43,310 bases of DNA from Trichinella spiralis (lineage: Eukaryota; Nematoda; Enoplea; Trichinellida; Trichinellidae), in assembly GCA_000181795.3 (NCBI GenBank), contig CM012954.1:11559513-11602822 (forward strand), written 5' to 3'. Of the stretch, positions 33,640-43,310 are shown piece after piece. Both the position numbers and the translations under genes were made by a program. Every line of letters begins with the position of its first letter. The first letter of the stretch is position 1. Under the pieces are notes generated by a model that was not told the DNA's origin, searched no databases, and was given only the letters and a program-made list of their open reading frames with translations.

Positions 33640-34060
33640 ATTTCTTCTTTTCTTTTTTTTCAAATCAGTCGACAAACTACAACGTCGGAATTCGCTTGGT
33701 TCGTGGGTTAGCTTCGCCTCAGCAAATGATGCACAGCACAGACTGTTCTGAAGTTCTGAAGTGAACTGCGCTGGCCGTAGAAAAGGGGGTTTAAATCCAC
33801 TGTCGAAGGTCAACGCTGATTGGTCAAAAAACAGCCTATTATGTAGCAACTTCCCACGGTGCGCATTCGGCGCACCTGGCGTGCGTGTGCTATTTCGAAT
33901 CTGGAGGACAAGGCAGTGTGGCTTCGTGCGCTTGCGGGCCGGCCCGGAGCATCCAATTTAGGACAGCTGTTAACTTTCGGTATGGGAAACGTTGTCGTGG
34001 GAATCTGTCGTTGTTGACCATTTATCCGATTATTTTCACTTTACCGACCGATCATCATCA
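33640..34060 (-). promoter_or_regulatory. Upstream region of the HLH gene, GC-richer, with a hairpin and an E-box
   Basis: It contains GGTGCGC-ATTCG-GCGCACC (33858-33876, perfect 7-bp stem) and a CAGCTG E-box at 33964-33969. The HLH reading frame happens to stay open upstream of its ATG to about 33849, but no ATG occurs there, so this is leader rather than coding. Promoter assignment is positional. Confidence 0.4.
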
Positions 34061-34074
34061 TCAACCATCACACT

Positions 34075-34098
34075 ACATCACATCACATCACATCACAT
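34075..34098. repeat. (CATCA)n short tandem repeat
   Basis: Repeated ACATC/CATCA units in an AT-rich context upstream of the HLH gene. Confidence 0.85.
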
Positions 34099-34529
34099 GA
34101 TCAATTGAAATTATTCAACAAATTATTAAAAATAAACACAATCACGCAATCAATTTGATAAAATATTATCATCTGTAAATAAATAAATAAATAAGTGGGC
34201 AGATAGTTGGATTAATTAATTAATATTCACATTGCAAATATTGCAACGTAGATAGTGTTAACGATTGTAAAATTTAAATATATTGATTTGTTTTCTTTTT
34301 TGTTTTTTTTGTATTTTTTTCGAAATGAATTTTTTTGGTAATTGTTGGCGGTAAATCAAATCAAATCAAAAAGCGTTCAACTTGTCTACTGAAACATACA
34401 TGTACATGATGATCAGCTTGTACAATTAGCCAACGGATAATCATATAGTAATAATGGCAATTGTATGAAGTAACATCTTTGGTGACAGTTGTCCATTGTC
34501 GTGATACTTTGCATATTCGATGACCAGCT

Positions 34530-34860
34530 TGTGTTGATTGCATGCATGCAGAACGCTTGTCAACGACGGGCGACAGCGTTGGCGTCCATTCTCACGGTCA
34601 AGTAAGCGAGTTCAAAGCGGCGGCCGCTTTTTTGCAAAAAGCTAAAATCAATGCTAAGGACACGCGCTTATCCCACCTGCGTCGACGACGGTATTGTGCA
34701 AGCGGCGGCGTCCAAGCCACTCCTGACCTGATTGTGTTAGCGTCGTCTGGCACATGTTGTTCTGTTGATCATCAATGTATGAATCAAATTATCCAAGATT
34801 AAAACTTTTAACTTCAAAAGGTGCCGACCGACCGACCGCCTGACCAGTCGCCGGCTTTTT
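34530..34860. promoter_or_regulatory. GC-richer island 5 with a NotI-type palindrome
   Basis: AAAGCGGC-G-GCCGCTTT (34614-34630) is a perfect inverted repeat around one base. CACCTG (an E-box) lies near 34675. The plus frame at 34542-34802 has an ATG but no known domain and only 86 codons, so it is not annotated as a gene. Confidence 0.35.
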
Positions 34861-34869
34861 ATCCATTCA

Positions 34870-35850
34870 ATTCATTCTAATTGTTCTTCTCATTTTTTCC
34901 TCCCCCCCCCACGCTTTGCCTATTCTTAGCTTTGTATTGTTCATTCTGTACTGTTGTTCATCATCTCCACACGCATGCTAATTTTAGACGCTGAAAACAA
35001 ATCTGCTTTTCTATTCTATTTCTATTCTATTTTTGTTTCTTAAATCGAATTTACAGATATATTAATTGAAAAAGAAAACTGATTAATTAATAAAGTAAAG
35101 TTGATTTCAATGAATATTTTAATAATTTTGATAATTTTTTCGATTTTTTGAATTTTTTTCCATCTGCATTTGTGAAAAGAATTGATTGGTTATTTTTTGT
35201 TTTCTATTTTGTATAGAAGAAAGAGAGGATAAATTTCAAAATTTCATTTTTTTCATCGATAAAAAGAAACAAAAATGCAATATGATTATTGTTGTTTTTT
35301 TTGGGGGGGGGGAAGTCTCTTTCCATCTGCATCTGTCGTATTCATCATTTTCAAGAGTTTGCTGTTTTTTTCTTTTTCAAAATTATTCATGCAAATCTGA
35401 TGGAAAAGAAAAATTGTGTCGACAGGTGAGATTCAGCTGCTCGGTTGTTGTTGTTGTTTATCTCGTTGAAATCAAAGCATGCTTTTCACAATGTGCGCAT
35501 ACATGTAATACAATTCAAGTTTCAAGTATGCTTTTTTTTTCACTGAAATGAATAATAGTCGACGGGGCTGACTATCAGTTGTTGTGTCAGAGTATTGCTT
35601 GTCTTTTTTTTGCATTCGTTTAAATTGTGCTGATTCAATGTTCAAGAGAAAAGCGATTAAATAATTTGAAATTACATTTGGCATTTAAATTTTGGAAAAA
35701 GAAATAAACATTCGATAAATTCTACATATGTAGGTGATGTCGAGGATGATAGTGAAAGGGTGATTTTTCTCGAAGGGAACATTTTGCCGGTTGCATTCTA
35801 ATTGCACAGGTTAGAAGATAATGTTAAGGCGATAATTAGCTTCAGGCAAT
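34870..35850. other. AT-rich non-coding stretch
   Basis: It holds a C9 run near 34902-34910, a G-run near 35304-35312 and (TTG) repeats near 35445-35458. The 121-codon plus frame (35186-35551) is low complexity. Nothing supportable was seen. Confidence 0.5.
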
Positions 35851-35859
35851 TGATGGATT

Positions 35860-36150
35860 AGTCGATGATAGAGGTGACTGGTGATGGTGACGCATCGCGA
35901 TACCTGTATAGCAGAGGTTTGATTGTATTCTCACGCCGCTTGACAGCACGACAACGCCATAAATCGACATCTGCTCCCATCTACTGGACATTAGTATTGC
36001 ATTGCATGGTCAACGCCCATCCAACCGGTCGCACCCTGTAAAGCGGTGACAGCTGTCTGCGGACGTCCGTTTCCGTTGCAGCTGTCCGTCCTGCTCAGTG
36101 GGTCGACCGTTGCATTTTATATCTCGTATCAAGCTTTACTTTCTTTCTAT
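35860..36150. promoter_or_regulatory. GC-richer island 6
   Basis: It includes CGGACGTCCG (36060-36069, a 10-base palindrome with an ACGT core as in bZIP sites) and several CTGTCC/CAGCTG elements. No exon was found. Confidence 0.3.
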
Positions 36151-36159
36151 TCATTTTGT

Positions 36160-37550
36160 TTCATTTTAACATCAAGCTTTATTTAATGCGTATAAGTAAT
36201 TTTTTCTTCCAGAGAATAACTAGAATCAATTTCAACCAACAAATTATCTTATTATTATTAATATTATTCTAGTAGTAGTAGTGTTGTTTGCACTTATTTT
36301 TCATAAATATATATATGAAGTAATTTTTCAAATTTTGAAAAAAACAATGGAATGAATGAAACTGTAATTTGTATTTCAAAGCGAAGTATTCCACTTTGCG
36401 ACAAAGTCTATATAGTCTACTACTTGAGTAAAAAGCAAAATCAGTTTGAAGTGCGTTTGTCAGTTTTGTCATGACGAGAGTAAATCTCCATATTTCATAT
36501 TTGTATTTATTGTCAAATCATTTTCAAATCTGTTGAACAACGCGTTCAATGGGCGCAGATTGACAGATCAAATTAAAATTCTGACTGACTCACTTCCTTA
36601 CTTATTCTGTGACACACGGCCATCATTTGCTCGCTTATTATTATTACCTGACTTACCTGTGCAATTCTTGCTTGAGGCTATTTTCAGATATCTGATTCGA
36701 ACTGCCAAATTTGATCTGGACATGACAAATTGGGAAAATATTTTCAACCAAAATTTTAATCCGCTGCTGAATATTTCTTTTTCACAATTATTTTTCGTAA
36801 TCTCTACTTGTTGTGAAAGGCGTAAAAAATGACTAAGTAACAACAACAACAACATTTTGAAGTTATTTTATTATTTCACAATTAATTAATTAATTAATTA
36901 ATTCACTTTAACCAGTTATGGTGCTTATCAAATTCCATGTCCACTGTGTTGGTAATATAAATTTTAAAAATGTGTATTTTCCCCCTCATCAAATCACATC
37001 ATAATTTGACCATGAACAACAGTTAGTTGTTTTCAGTCAACTCGTGACGGTACTTCAAAGCTGGCTCTTCAAAAGAGTATGCTCTATCAAATTGTAAAAG
37101 AGATTGACTGTCAGAAGAGAAAAATGCCCATGAATAATTTAAATTCGAGGTCGTCCATTTTCTACTACAATCGACAGCCAAGCATTGCGCGTTGACCTTT
37201 TCGTTCTAGCTTTATACTCTGTTATTATTGCTTCACTTTGTTCAGGAGGATGTACGCTTTGTCAAGGTTGAATCATCGTTAATCTTTGATGGTGGTGGGA
37301 TTTTTTTTTGAAAATTGTTTTCTGAATTGTTGTAAAAACAAATCAAACTGTCAATTGTTGTTGTGAAAGCAGTTTTTATGCTTCCTCTTTTATTCTGTGT
37401 ATGTGCATGCATGTGTGGTTGTTGTTGAATTTTTGGACAGCGATTCGATTGCAGCATTATGTAAAAATAAAAAATCCAATACTTCAAGTTGGAGCGAATT
37501 AAATAAATTTTTACTGACAAATAGATCATCGTGGTGGTGACGACTGGAGT
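36160..37550. other. Mostly AT-rich non-coding stretch
   Basis: An ATTA/TTAA repeat lies at 36884-36902. Overlapping frames on both strands at 36446-36855 have splice-like motifs (minus-strand CACAG|GTAAGT at 36657/36656) but no known domain, so no gene is called. Confidence 0.45.
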
Positions 37551-37559
37551 GGTGTAGAG

Positions 37560-38200
37560 TTGAGTGGGGTTTTTTTTGTGCTTTTCGCTTGTTGCGAAAA
37601 GCACTTGAACGCGAATAAGCTTGAACGACCTTCGCTTGGGAATTGACCACTTCGATAGTGTAAACAAAGGTGACCGTTGGTCTGGCGACCCGGCCGGAAA
37701 GTCTGCCAAGCCTAGTTTGCGTTGAGCTAGCTAGCTAGCTAGCTTAAAGATTTATGTTTGCTTTGAGGGCAGTCGTCGACGAAGAATGCACTTTTGAGCC
37801 GGATGTTCGACGATTCTATTCAATGTTTATTATTCTCATCTCTCATCATGAGCGTAACGAAACGTCCGTCCATTTGTAACTATAGGTGGCCATCTACGTA
37901 GGTGGTGATGGTGGTGCACAACATTCTCAAAGAAATGGACAATTGACCGAAATGACTAGGATGAATAGCAAAGTACAGGAAATTGCCCACAAACGAGCAC
38001 TTCTATTCAACAAAATGGACGAGGGTCATTGTAAATAGTGTAAATGGCCAAAACAAAAAGTGTCGTTACTTTGTGTATGAAAACGTTCGTCCTTGTAGCT
38101 TCAATAAAATAAAAGTTACGGTTGTTTAACTCAATCAGCCCGGGTGGTATGCCGCCTGTCGACTGCTAGTTTACAAATTATGAAGCAGAAAGCGGAAAAC
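37560..38200. promoter_or_regulatory. GC-richer island 7 with an 11-bp perfect hairpin
   Basis: GTGCTTTTCGC-TTGTT-GCGAAAAGCAC (37578-37604) is a perfect 11-bp stem with a 5-base loop. It is followed by a (GCTA)n tract at 37726-37744. The flanks to about 38190 are of mixed composition. Function unknown. Confidence 0.35.
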
Positions 38201-38399
38201 TGGGGGCTTGGCTGTTTTTTTTTCTGTTTTTTTTCTTTTGAAACTCCAAACTAATTACAATCTGCATCGGTACAGTTGTATGTTGTTTCTGATTTCGATG
38301 CTATTTCCAAACGGCTATTATTATCCGAATCGAATAGAAAAAGAAACTACGGATCAAAATTGGATTGATCTTTTGAACAGCATCAGATTTTTCTGATCA

Positions 38400-38820
38400 T
38401 ACAGCTAGCAGCTATCATACAGACGCTTTTAGGCTTAAAAGGAAACTGTCCGAGCTGTGATAAAACAAGCTTGCTCAGCCAATGCGGTCAGACAGGTGGT
38501 CAGCTTGCCGGTAAGGTCGCTTGAACGCCGCGTTAGCGTGCACACTGGTGCTGGACTAGCGTCGTTCCCGGCGGGTCGGCGTCTGTGATCTTGCCGACCC
38601 ATTGCCGCATGGTCAAAGGTGATGACCATGATCAAAGTTGTAAACCCGTCAGCGTTTGATAAGCCGCTTAAGCTGACTTGACTGTATGACTGTAGAGCCG
38701 CTTATGGGAACAGAGGAACGCCGACTTCAAAACGGCGCCGGCTCCCAGCGGACTCACACTGATGACGTTGACTTGTGACGTGGCCTTGGCCAAAGCCTAC
38801 CTTTGCATACCAGCCGTGAT
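38400..38820. promoter_or_regulatory. GC-richer island 8
   Basis: It contains GCTTAAGC (38666-38673), TTGGCCAA (38786-38793), an ATCAAAG site (TCF/LEF-like) near 38631 and several TGACGT/GTGACG motifs. No exon is recognisable on either strand. Confidence 0.3.
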
Positions 38821-38829
38821 CCGAAAAAA

Positions 38830-41800
38830 GATATGATTGCTGAATTTTGCCTATTTTCATTATTTTTATGTCAAAAAATGGCTCGTCATTTTTTGCAACT
38901 TGTTTTTTTTCTCTTCACTGATGATCTTTGGATTTTCCAACCAAAATTTCAATTGATCCAATATCGATTGTACACCACCAAACTAATTAATTTGTTGTAC
39001 AAAAGTGGAAATTCGTTGCATATGTATGTTTTGGAGAATAATAGTAACGGGAAAATATCAAATTTGACAAACACTGCTAAATGCAAACAAATGAATATGC
39101 TAATCGAATTAATTTTTCATTCTGTATTTGCTTTTCTGTTCCAACTGTTGTCTGATACAGGAATAGCACTGGAAAAGCTTTCATTATTTCACGGACACAC
39201 TGTGTAGAAGAACATTGTTAAATTTTTTTCTTCTCTACATTGTGTCGATTATTCAACTCACCTAATTTGAGTAATCAAAAATCTACCGTATTTAAGAATA
39301 AAAAAGATATGATAAATTCATTTTTTTATGAGCAGTAAATTTTTCAAATAAATTATCGGTTATTTGATTAAATAAATAACTAACTAAATAAATAAATATA
39401 AATTTTTATTGCATTTCAAATTTGTTTTTGGAAAAATTTTATTTGACAAAGTCATTTTCATATTTTTCTTTCAGAAAATGAAAACTAGGAAAAACAGTTA
39501 GCAGAAACGCATGAAATGTAACTTCGCAAATTAATGATTGATTTGCACTTAAGTAGAATTTATCATAAAATGAAAATGAAGCTCGAGTTGTTGCATCATT
39601 AGTGGAGAGGGAGTATTGGGCAGGGCAGTATTGCAATTTGGCCTGATTGAGTGAGCATCGAAGGGGAAACTTTATGCTAATGTAATTAATTTGTAAGTTT
39701 ACACAAACCAGTGAAATTCCACTATCAACTAGCAATACTAACATTGTTTGTGCACGTTGTTATAATAATTGCAATTTCTTTTCATTTATTTCTTTATCCG
39801 TTGCATTTCATACTGGCGTTGCAGTCAAGCTTGTCTAGTATAATACCATTGTTTGCTGATTGGAAAACTTCATATTTTATATTAATATATTAAAAAAAAA
39901 CTTTTTTCAGAATGCATTTTATTTAGCATTGTTGTATTTCAATTGCAGGAAAATGTAATAATAATCAGTGTGCAATTTGACGACACTTAATTCGCAGTGA
40001 TTTTACTGTGAAAACAAACTTGAAAACGTGTTCTTCGTCATGATATTGTCACATTTATTATAGATGCAATTTATAAAAAGAAAAACTGTCACTACACCAA
40101 ATGCAAGATCTGTTTCAAATCTATTCAGAATGAGCATATATTTGTGGCAACTGTGGAGCTGTTGTTGTGTTGTCAAAAGTCGTGTTGACAAGCTTATTAT
40201 GCAATTTATTGTGAATTGGTCATCAATCATATAGATATTGTAAGAAGTGCAGTTCATTTTTATTCATTGTGCTATCTATGTGTTAATTGAATTTTAGAAT
40301 ACAAAATATACAAGTTTAAGCATTCATTTCAAAAGGAAGCATTATTGTTGGAGTTGAATGAAAAAGGTATGACAATGAAAGCTTGCATGCATTTGGAAAT
40401 TCAAATTTGACTTGACTAGCAGACACATGCAAGAGTATATCAAAGAAATGAACACTTGTTAATAATAATTATAATAATAATGATAAATAGGGAGGAATTT
40501 TTTATTTTGAGAAAATATTTTATAAATATTTACATTGAATGAGATGAACAAGTTATTTGAATTTCAGTAGTGGCCATTGCCTATGCTTAACAGTTTTTCT
40601 GTCGAACACAGGAAGATTTCTGATTTATTTCTGATTTATACAGATGACTAAACCAGAGTTTGATTCAAAAATGTAAGCTACTATTGTGCACTAGAATGAA
40701 GAAACTGTATGAAGAATTTTTATCTATAGTATTTTAATTAGTTTCATTTAATTCTGTCGAAATTTGTTTCATCAAATTGCATAATTTCAAGACACGCTAA
40801 AGGAAAGCACCATTGCAATTGAATGTATCCAAAAAAGTAAATCAATGAATACATTCCGTATCATTCAACTTTAGCATATTTGGAACAAGAAATGTTACAA
40901 CTGACGGATGATGGTGATGAAGTTTTCAAATCCGACTAAATTTAGCAATTATTCTAATTCTCAATGCAGAGCAACGACTGTATATATATAGTGTAAGTGA
41001 ATAATAATCCACTTTGATATTGACAATTCTTTACAGTTAGTTGCCTTGATAGTAAAGGATTGTTACCGCACTGTAGCAAATTATAGTTATATTGAAATTA
41101 AAGAAATGCAAAATTACATCACAAATATAATAAACATTATTTTCAAGGCAAGGCAATTTGATTAAAAAATTTGCATGCTAACGAGCGACGCCTGATAGTT
41201 ATGATACATATTTGATCAGATTTGAAACTAAATTTATAACTTCATTTGATTTGCTTTATTTGGCCTATTCAATAGTATCTGCATGTGAAGAGCAATAGAA
41301 TCATAAATATTGTGAACTTGTATCTCATATATTGCTGTTAACGTAATTTCAAATCAACGGACGCGAAGGTCAGGTTTGCTGAATGCAATTCTAAGTAAGC
41401 GTTGTACTTGTTAACCAGAATTTGCATGCAAATTTTCACGCGTAGTCTTGCCGGTTTTTTGTTTTGCAGCTTTAACTTGTGAATCTTCTTGTGAGGTTGA
41501 ATTCAAATATTTATAGGTGAGGGATTTTTAGCAACATTAGAATGGAAGACGTTTTGAAAGGGCGTCTGACAAGCGTCATCAGTTTTATTCAAAATGGCAA
41601 ATCACGTTATGCAACTCTTCAAAATAGTTTTTCCAAATGATGAAAATGTAATTATTTTTGTAAGTTAGATTTTTTAATTGAATGACATCATAATATATCT
41701 CAAAATGGATATTAAATTTATAATAGTTTGACATAACTACATTATGCTTTACGCAGAAGACATATTTTGTGTTGAATTTCATGCTTTCGTTTAGCAGCAG

Positions 41801-43310
41801 TGTATTAAGGTATTAAAATTATTAAAAGGCAAATAAATATATTATAAACGAATTATTGCTGGAAATAAAATATCGGAATATAAGCACTTTCATGAAATTG
41901 TCAGTAGAGACGGCACGATGCTCATTCCACTGCAGGTTGAAGTTGTAATTCATTTACACTGGCAATGAGTATGAAGCCAAGAGGTAGAAATTTTAATAAT
42001 TCCCTCTGTATTTTGTCCATGCATTTACAACCCAATTCACCAACATCACTTTTATGACGAATTCACTAGGAAGAATTGTGCCGTCAGGTTTCACCATGTT
42101 TTATAAATTTAATTGAGTCAAATGAATTCTACCAAAATGATCCTTCTTCGATATCTGAATTTTCAGTTGCAACAACTTTTGCTATTTTTGAAAAATTGAT
42201 GATGTTCTTTCAAACGGTTGCAGAATATTTTTCATTGGAATCAGTAAATGAATGTGCATTAGTGCACGATGTAAAGTGTAAAGGGGCAAAACCCATAAAT
42301 TTTTAATAATTTGCTTCTGTATTTTGTCCATGCATATAAGATAACAATGTTGCCAGTTCCACACTGACTAAAGTGGCAACCGTGATGCACAATTTTTAGT
42401 ACTTCAACCCAGCATGTACATTATATTAAATTATCAATTCATTATGCTTGTGTTTTAAGTAAATGTTATGTTTTGCCATTCTTCTGTTATAGGCATTCAT
42501 TTTTCTTCTTTTCAAAGTGGTTGATCAAAGTCTGATTGAAATGTTCACTAAACAATCAGTTCCTTTAAATTAATGAATGAATTTTGCTGAATATTGCGAC
42601 ATATTATTATCGTGCCAGTGCAGCCCCATTTACGTAAGACACTATTTTATACTTCTTTAATTTACGCCATAATATTATTTGTGATAGATAGTGACTTTGA
42701 TTATTATAATCTTTGGTGTTGATTCATTTGATTGTTATACGTTTTCAAGGCATACATGCATTTCTAGGTCAGCAGAATAACTTTATGCTAATGTGATGGT
42801 AAACACTGCCGTTGGCATTCTGCTACGTGCACTTTGTGCTATTCAAATGCGGTAGCAGTGTTCCTTATATAAATTTCTGTTTATTGAGAGAACTGCATTA
42901 TAGTATTAATGTTCGCTACTGAAGGGCGGTCTATTTACTTACTGCATTGCGTTATTTGGCCATTTCGATGCTTCACTGCAACAATTACGTTGTGATTGTT
43001 AGACTAAAAATATGAAGAAATCACGAATATCAGTTACAAAATGTATGCATCTACGTTTGCTTTATCCCTTCGACATTACATTCGACGTTATCTCTGACAG
43101 GTCTGCTGACAGGTATGAATTTTCATATATTTGCTATTTTTCATACAATGTTTTCTTTCTTTCTCTTGGCACACTGCACTAAACATGCGCGCTTTTTAAG
43201 CTTTTCGTAGTTGTTTGATTTTAGTCTTTTTGAATGGAAACTAGCGCGTTGTTTTTTCAGTAATGATGTTGTCAAATAATTATTCGAAGACTTTTTTTAC
43301 GGCCAAGCCA
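38830..43310. other. AT-rich non-coding right end of the window
   Basis: No gene was recognised on either strand. It has scattered (ATAA)n tracts (39370-39400) and a TATATATA run near 40980. The frames (up to 134 codons at 38803-39207) are low complexity or start without ATG. The 20-base duplicated block at 42005/42316 is listed separately. Confidence 0.5.
41991..42335 (+). repeat. Direct repeat of about 35 bases, two copies 311 bases apart
   Basis: TTTTAATAAT followed by TCTGTATTTTGTCCATGCAT occurs at 41991-42024 and 42301-42335. The 20-base core is identical, and 4-5 variable bases separate the two parts. The copies could be remnants of a dispersed repeat or a duplicated factor-binding block. 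Confidence 0.85.

Noticed and set aside
33787-33796. GGTTTAAATC resembling a tRNA T-arm
   Set aside because: No acceptor stem, D-arm or anticodon arm can be laid out around it.
33640-33849. 70-codon upstream extension of the HLH frame
   Set aside because: There is no ATG in it; the only start-like codon is TTG at 33849-33847. The region is treated as leader.
34542-34802. 86-codon plus frame with ATG in island 5
   Set aside because: Short, single exon, no similarity, and the palindrome-rich context explains its higher GC content.
36446-36855. Overlapping plus and minus frames, with a good minus-strand donor (CACAG|GTAAGT)
   Set aside because: No known domain, no partner exon in matching phase was found, and both strands are equally open, which is typical of chance.
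37242-37709. 155-codon minus frame in island 7
   Set aside because: It starts at TTG, becomes low complexity and has no domain or splice context.

Overview
This is AT-rich eukaryotic nuclear DNA with compact, intron-rich genes. Most introns are 45-130 bases, and acceptors are short and T-rich (TTTCAG, TTTTAG, TTGCAG). Homology recognised by eye (an OIG-4-type Ig protein, a Cav1/EGL-19-type calcium channel, RPT2, a two-RRM SR protein) together with this splicing style points to an ecdysozoan, most likely a nematode. Channel and SR sequences diverge enough from textbook forms that a non-rhabditid (for example clade I) worm seems likelier than a Caenorhabditis relative. That placement is inference. 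All exon boundaries were found by hand from splice signals, reading phase and remembered family sequences; no alignment was run.

Left part (1-11 kb), gene-dense. The tip of a hAT-type DNA transposon occupies the first 113 bases. A three-exon gene for a secreted single-Ig protein (OIG-4 type) runs rightwards (582-2119). It converges on a leftward two-exon gene for a type I membrane protein with three EGF-like modules and a cytoplasmic PPxY motif (4759-2328); their 3' ends may overlap. A 1.4 kb divergent intergenic region separates that gene from a six-exon SR splicing factor (6198-7991), whose largest intron looks like it carries a poison exon. The seven-exon 26S proteasome ATPase RPT2 gene (8846-10771) follows.

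Middle (12.6-23.5 kb). Thirty-seven phase-compatible exons encode an L-type (Cav1) voltage-gated calcium channel alpha-1 subunit, about 1672 residues to the last certain exon. All four pore glutamates are kept, but the repeat I filter and several drug-site positions are unusual. The extreme C-terminus is uncertain.

Right part (23.5-43.3 kb), gene-poor. The only gene I can build is a leftward two-exon helix-loop-helix protein, possibly Id-like (33639-33070). About 19 kb around it is AT-rich DNA studded with GC-richer islands of a few hundred bases. Many of these hold perfect palindromes or short hairpins. They may be regulatory modules of the HLH gene or the channel, undetected exons, ncRNAs or degraded elements; the sequence alone does not decide. 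No tRNA, rRNA, CRISPR array, virus-derived element or recognisable miRNA was seen.
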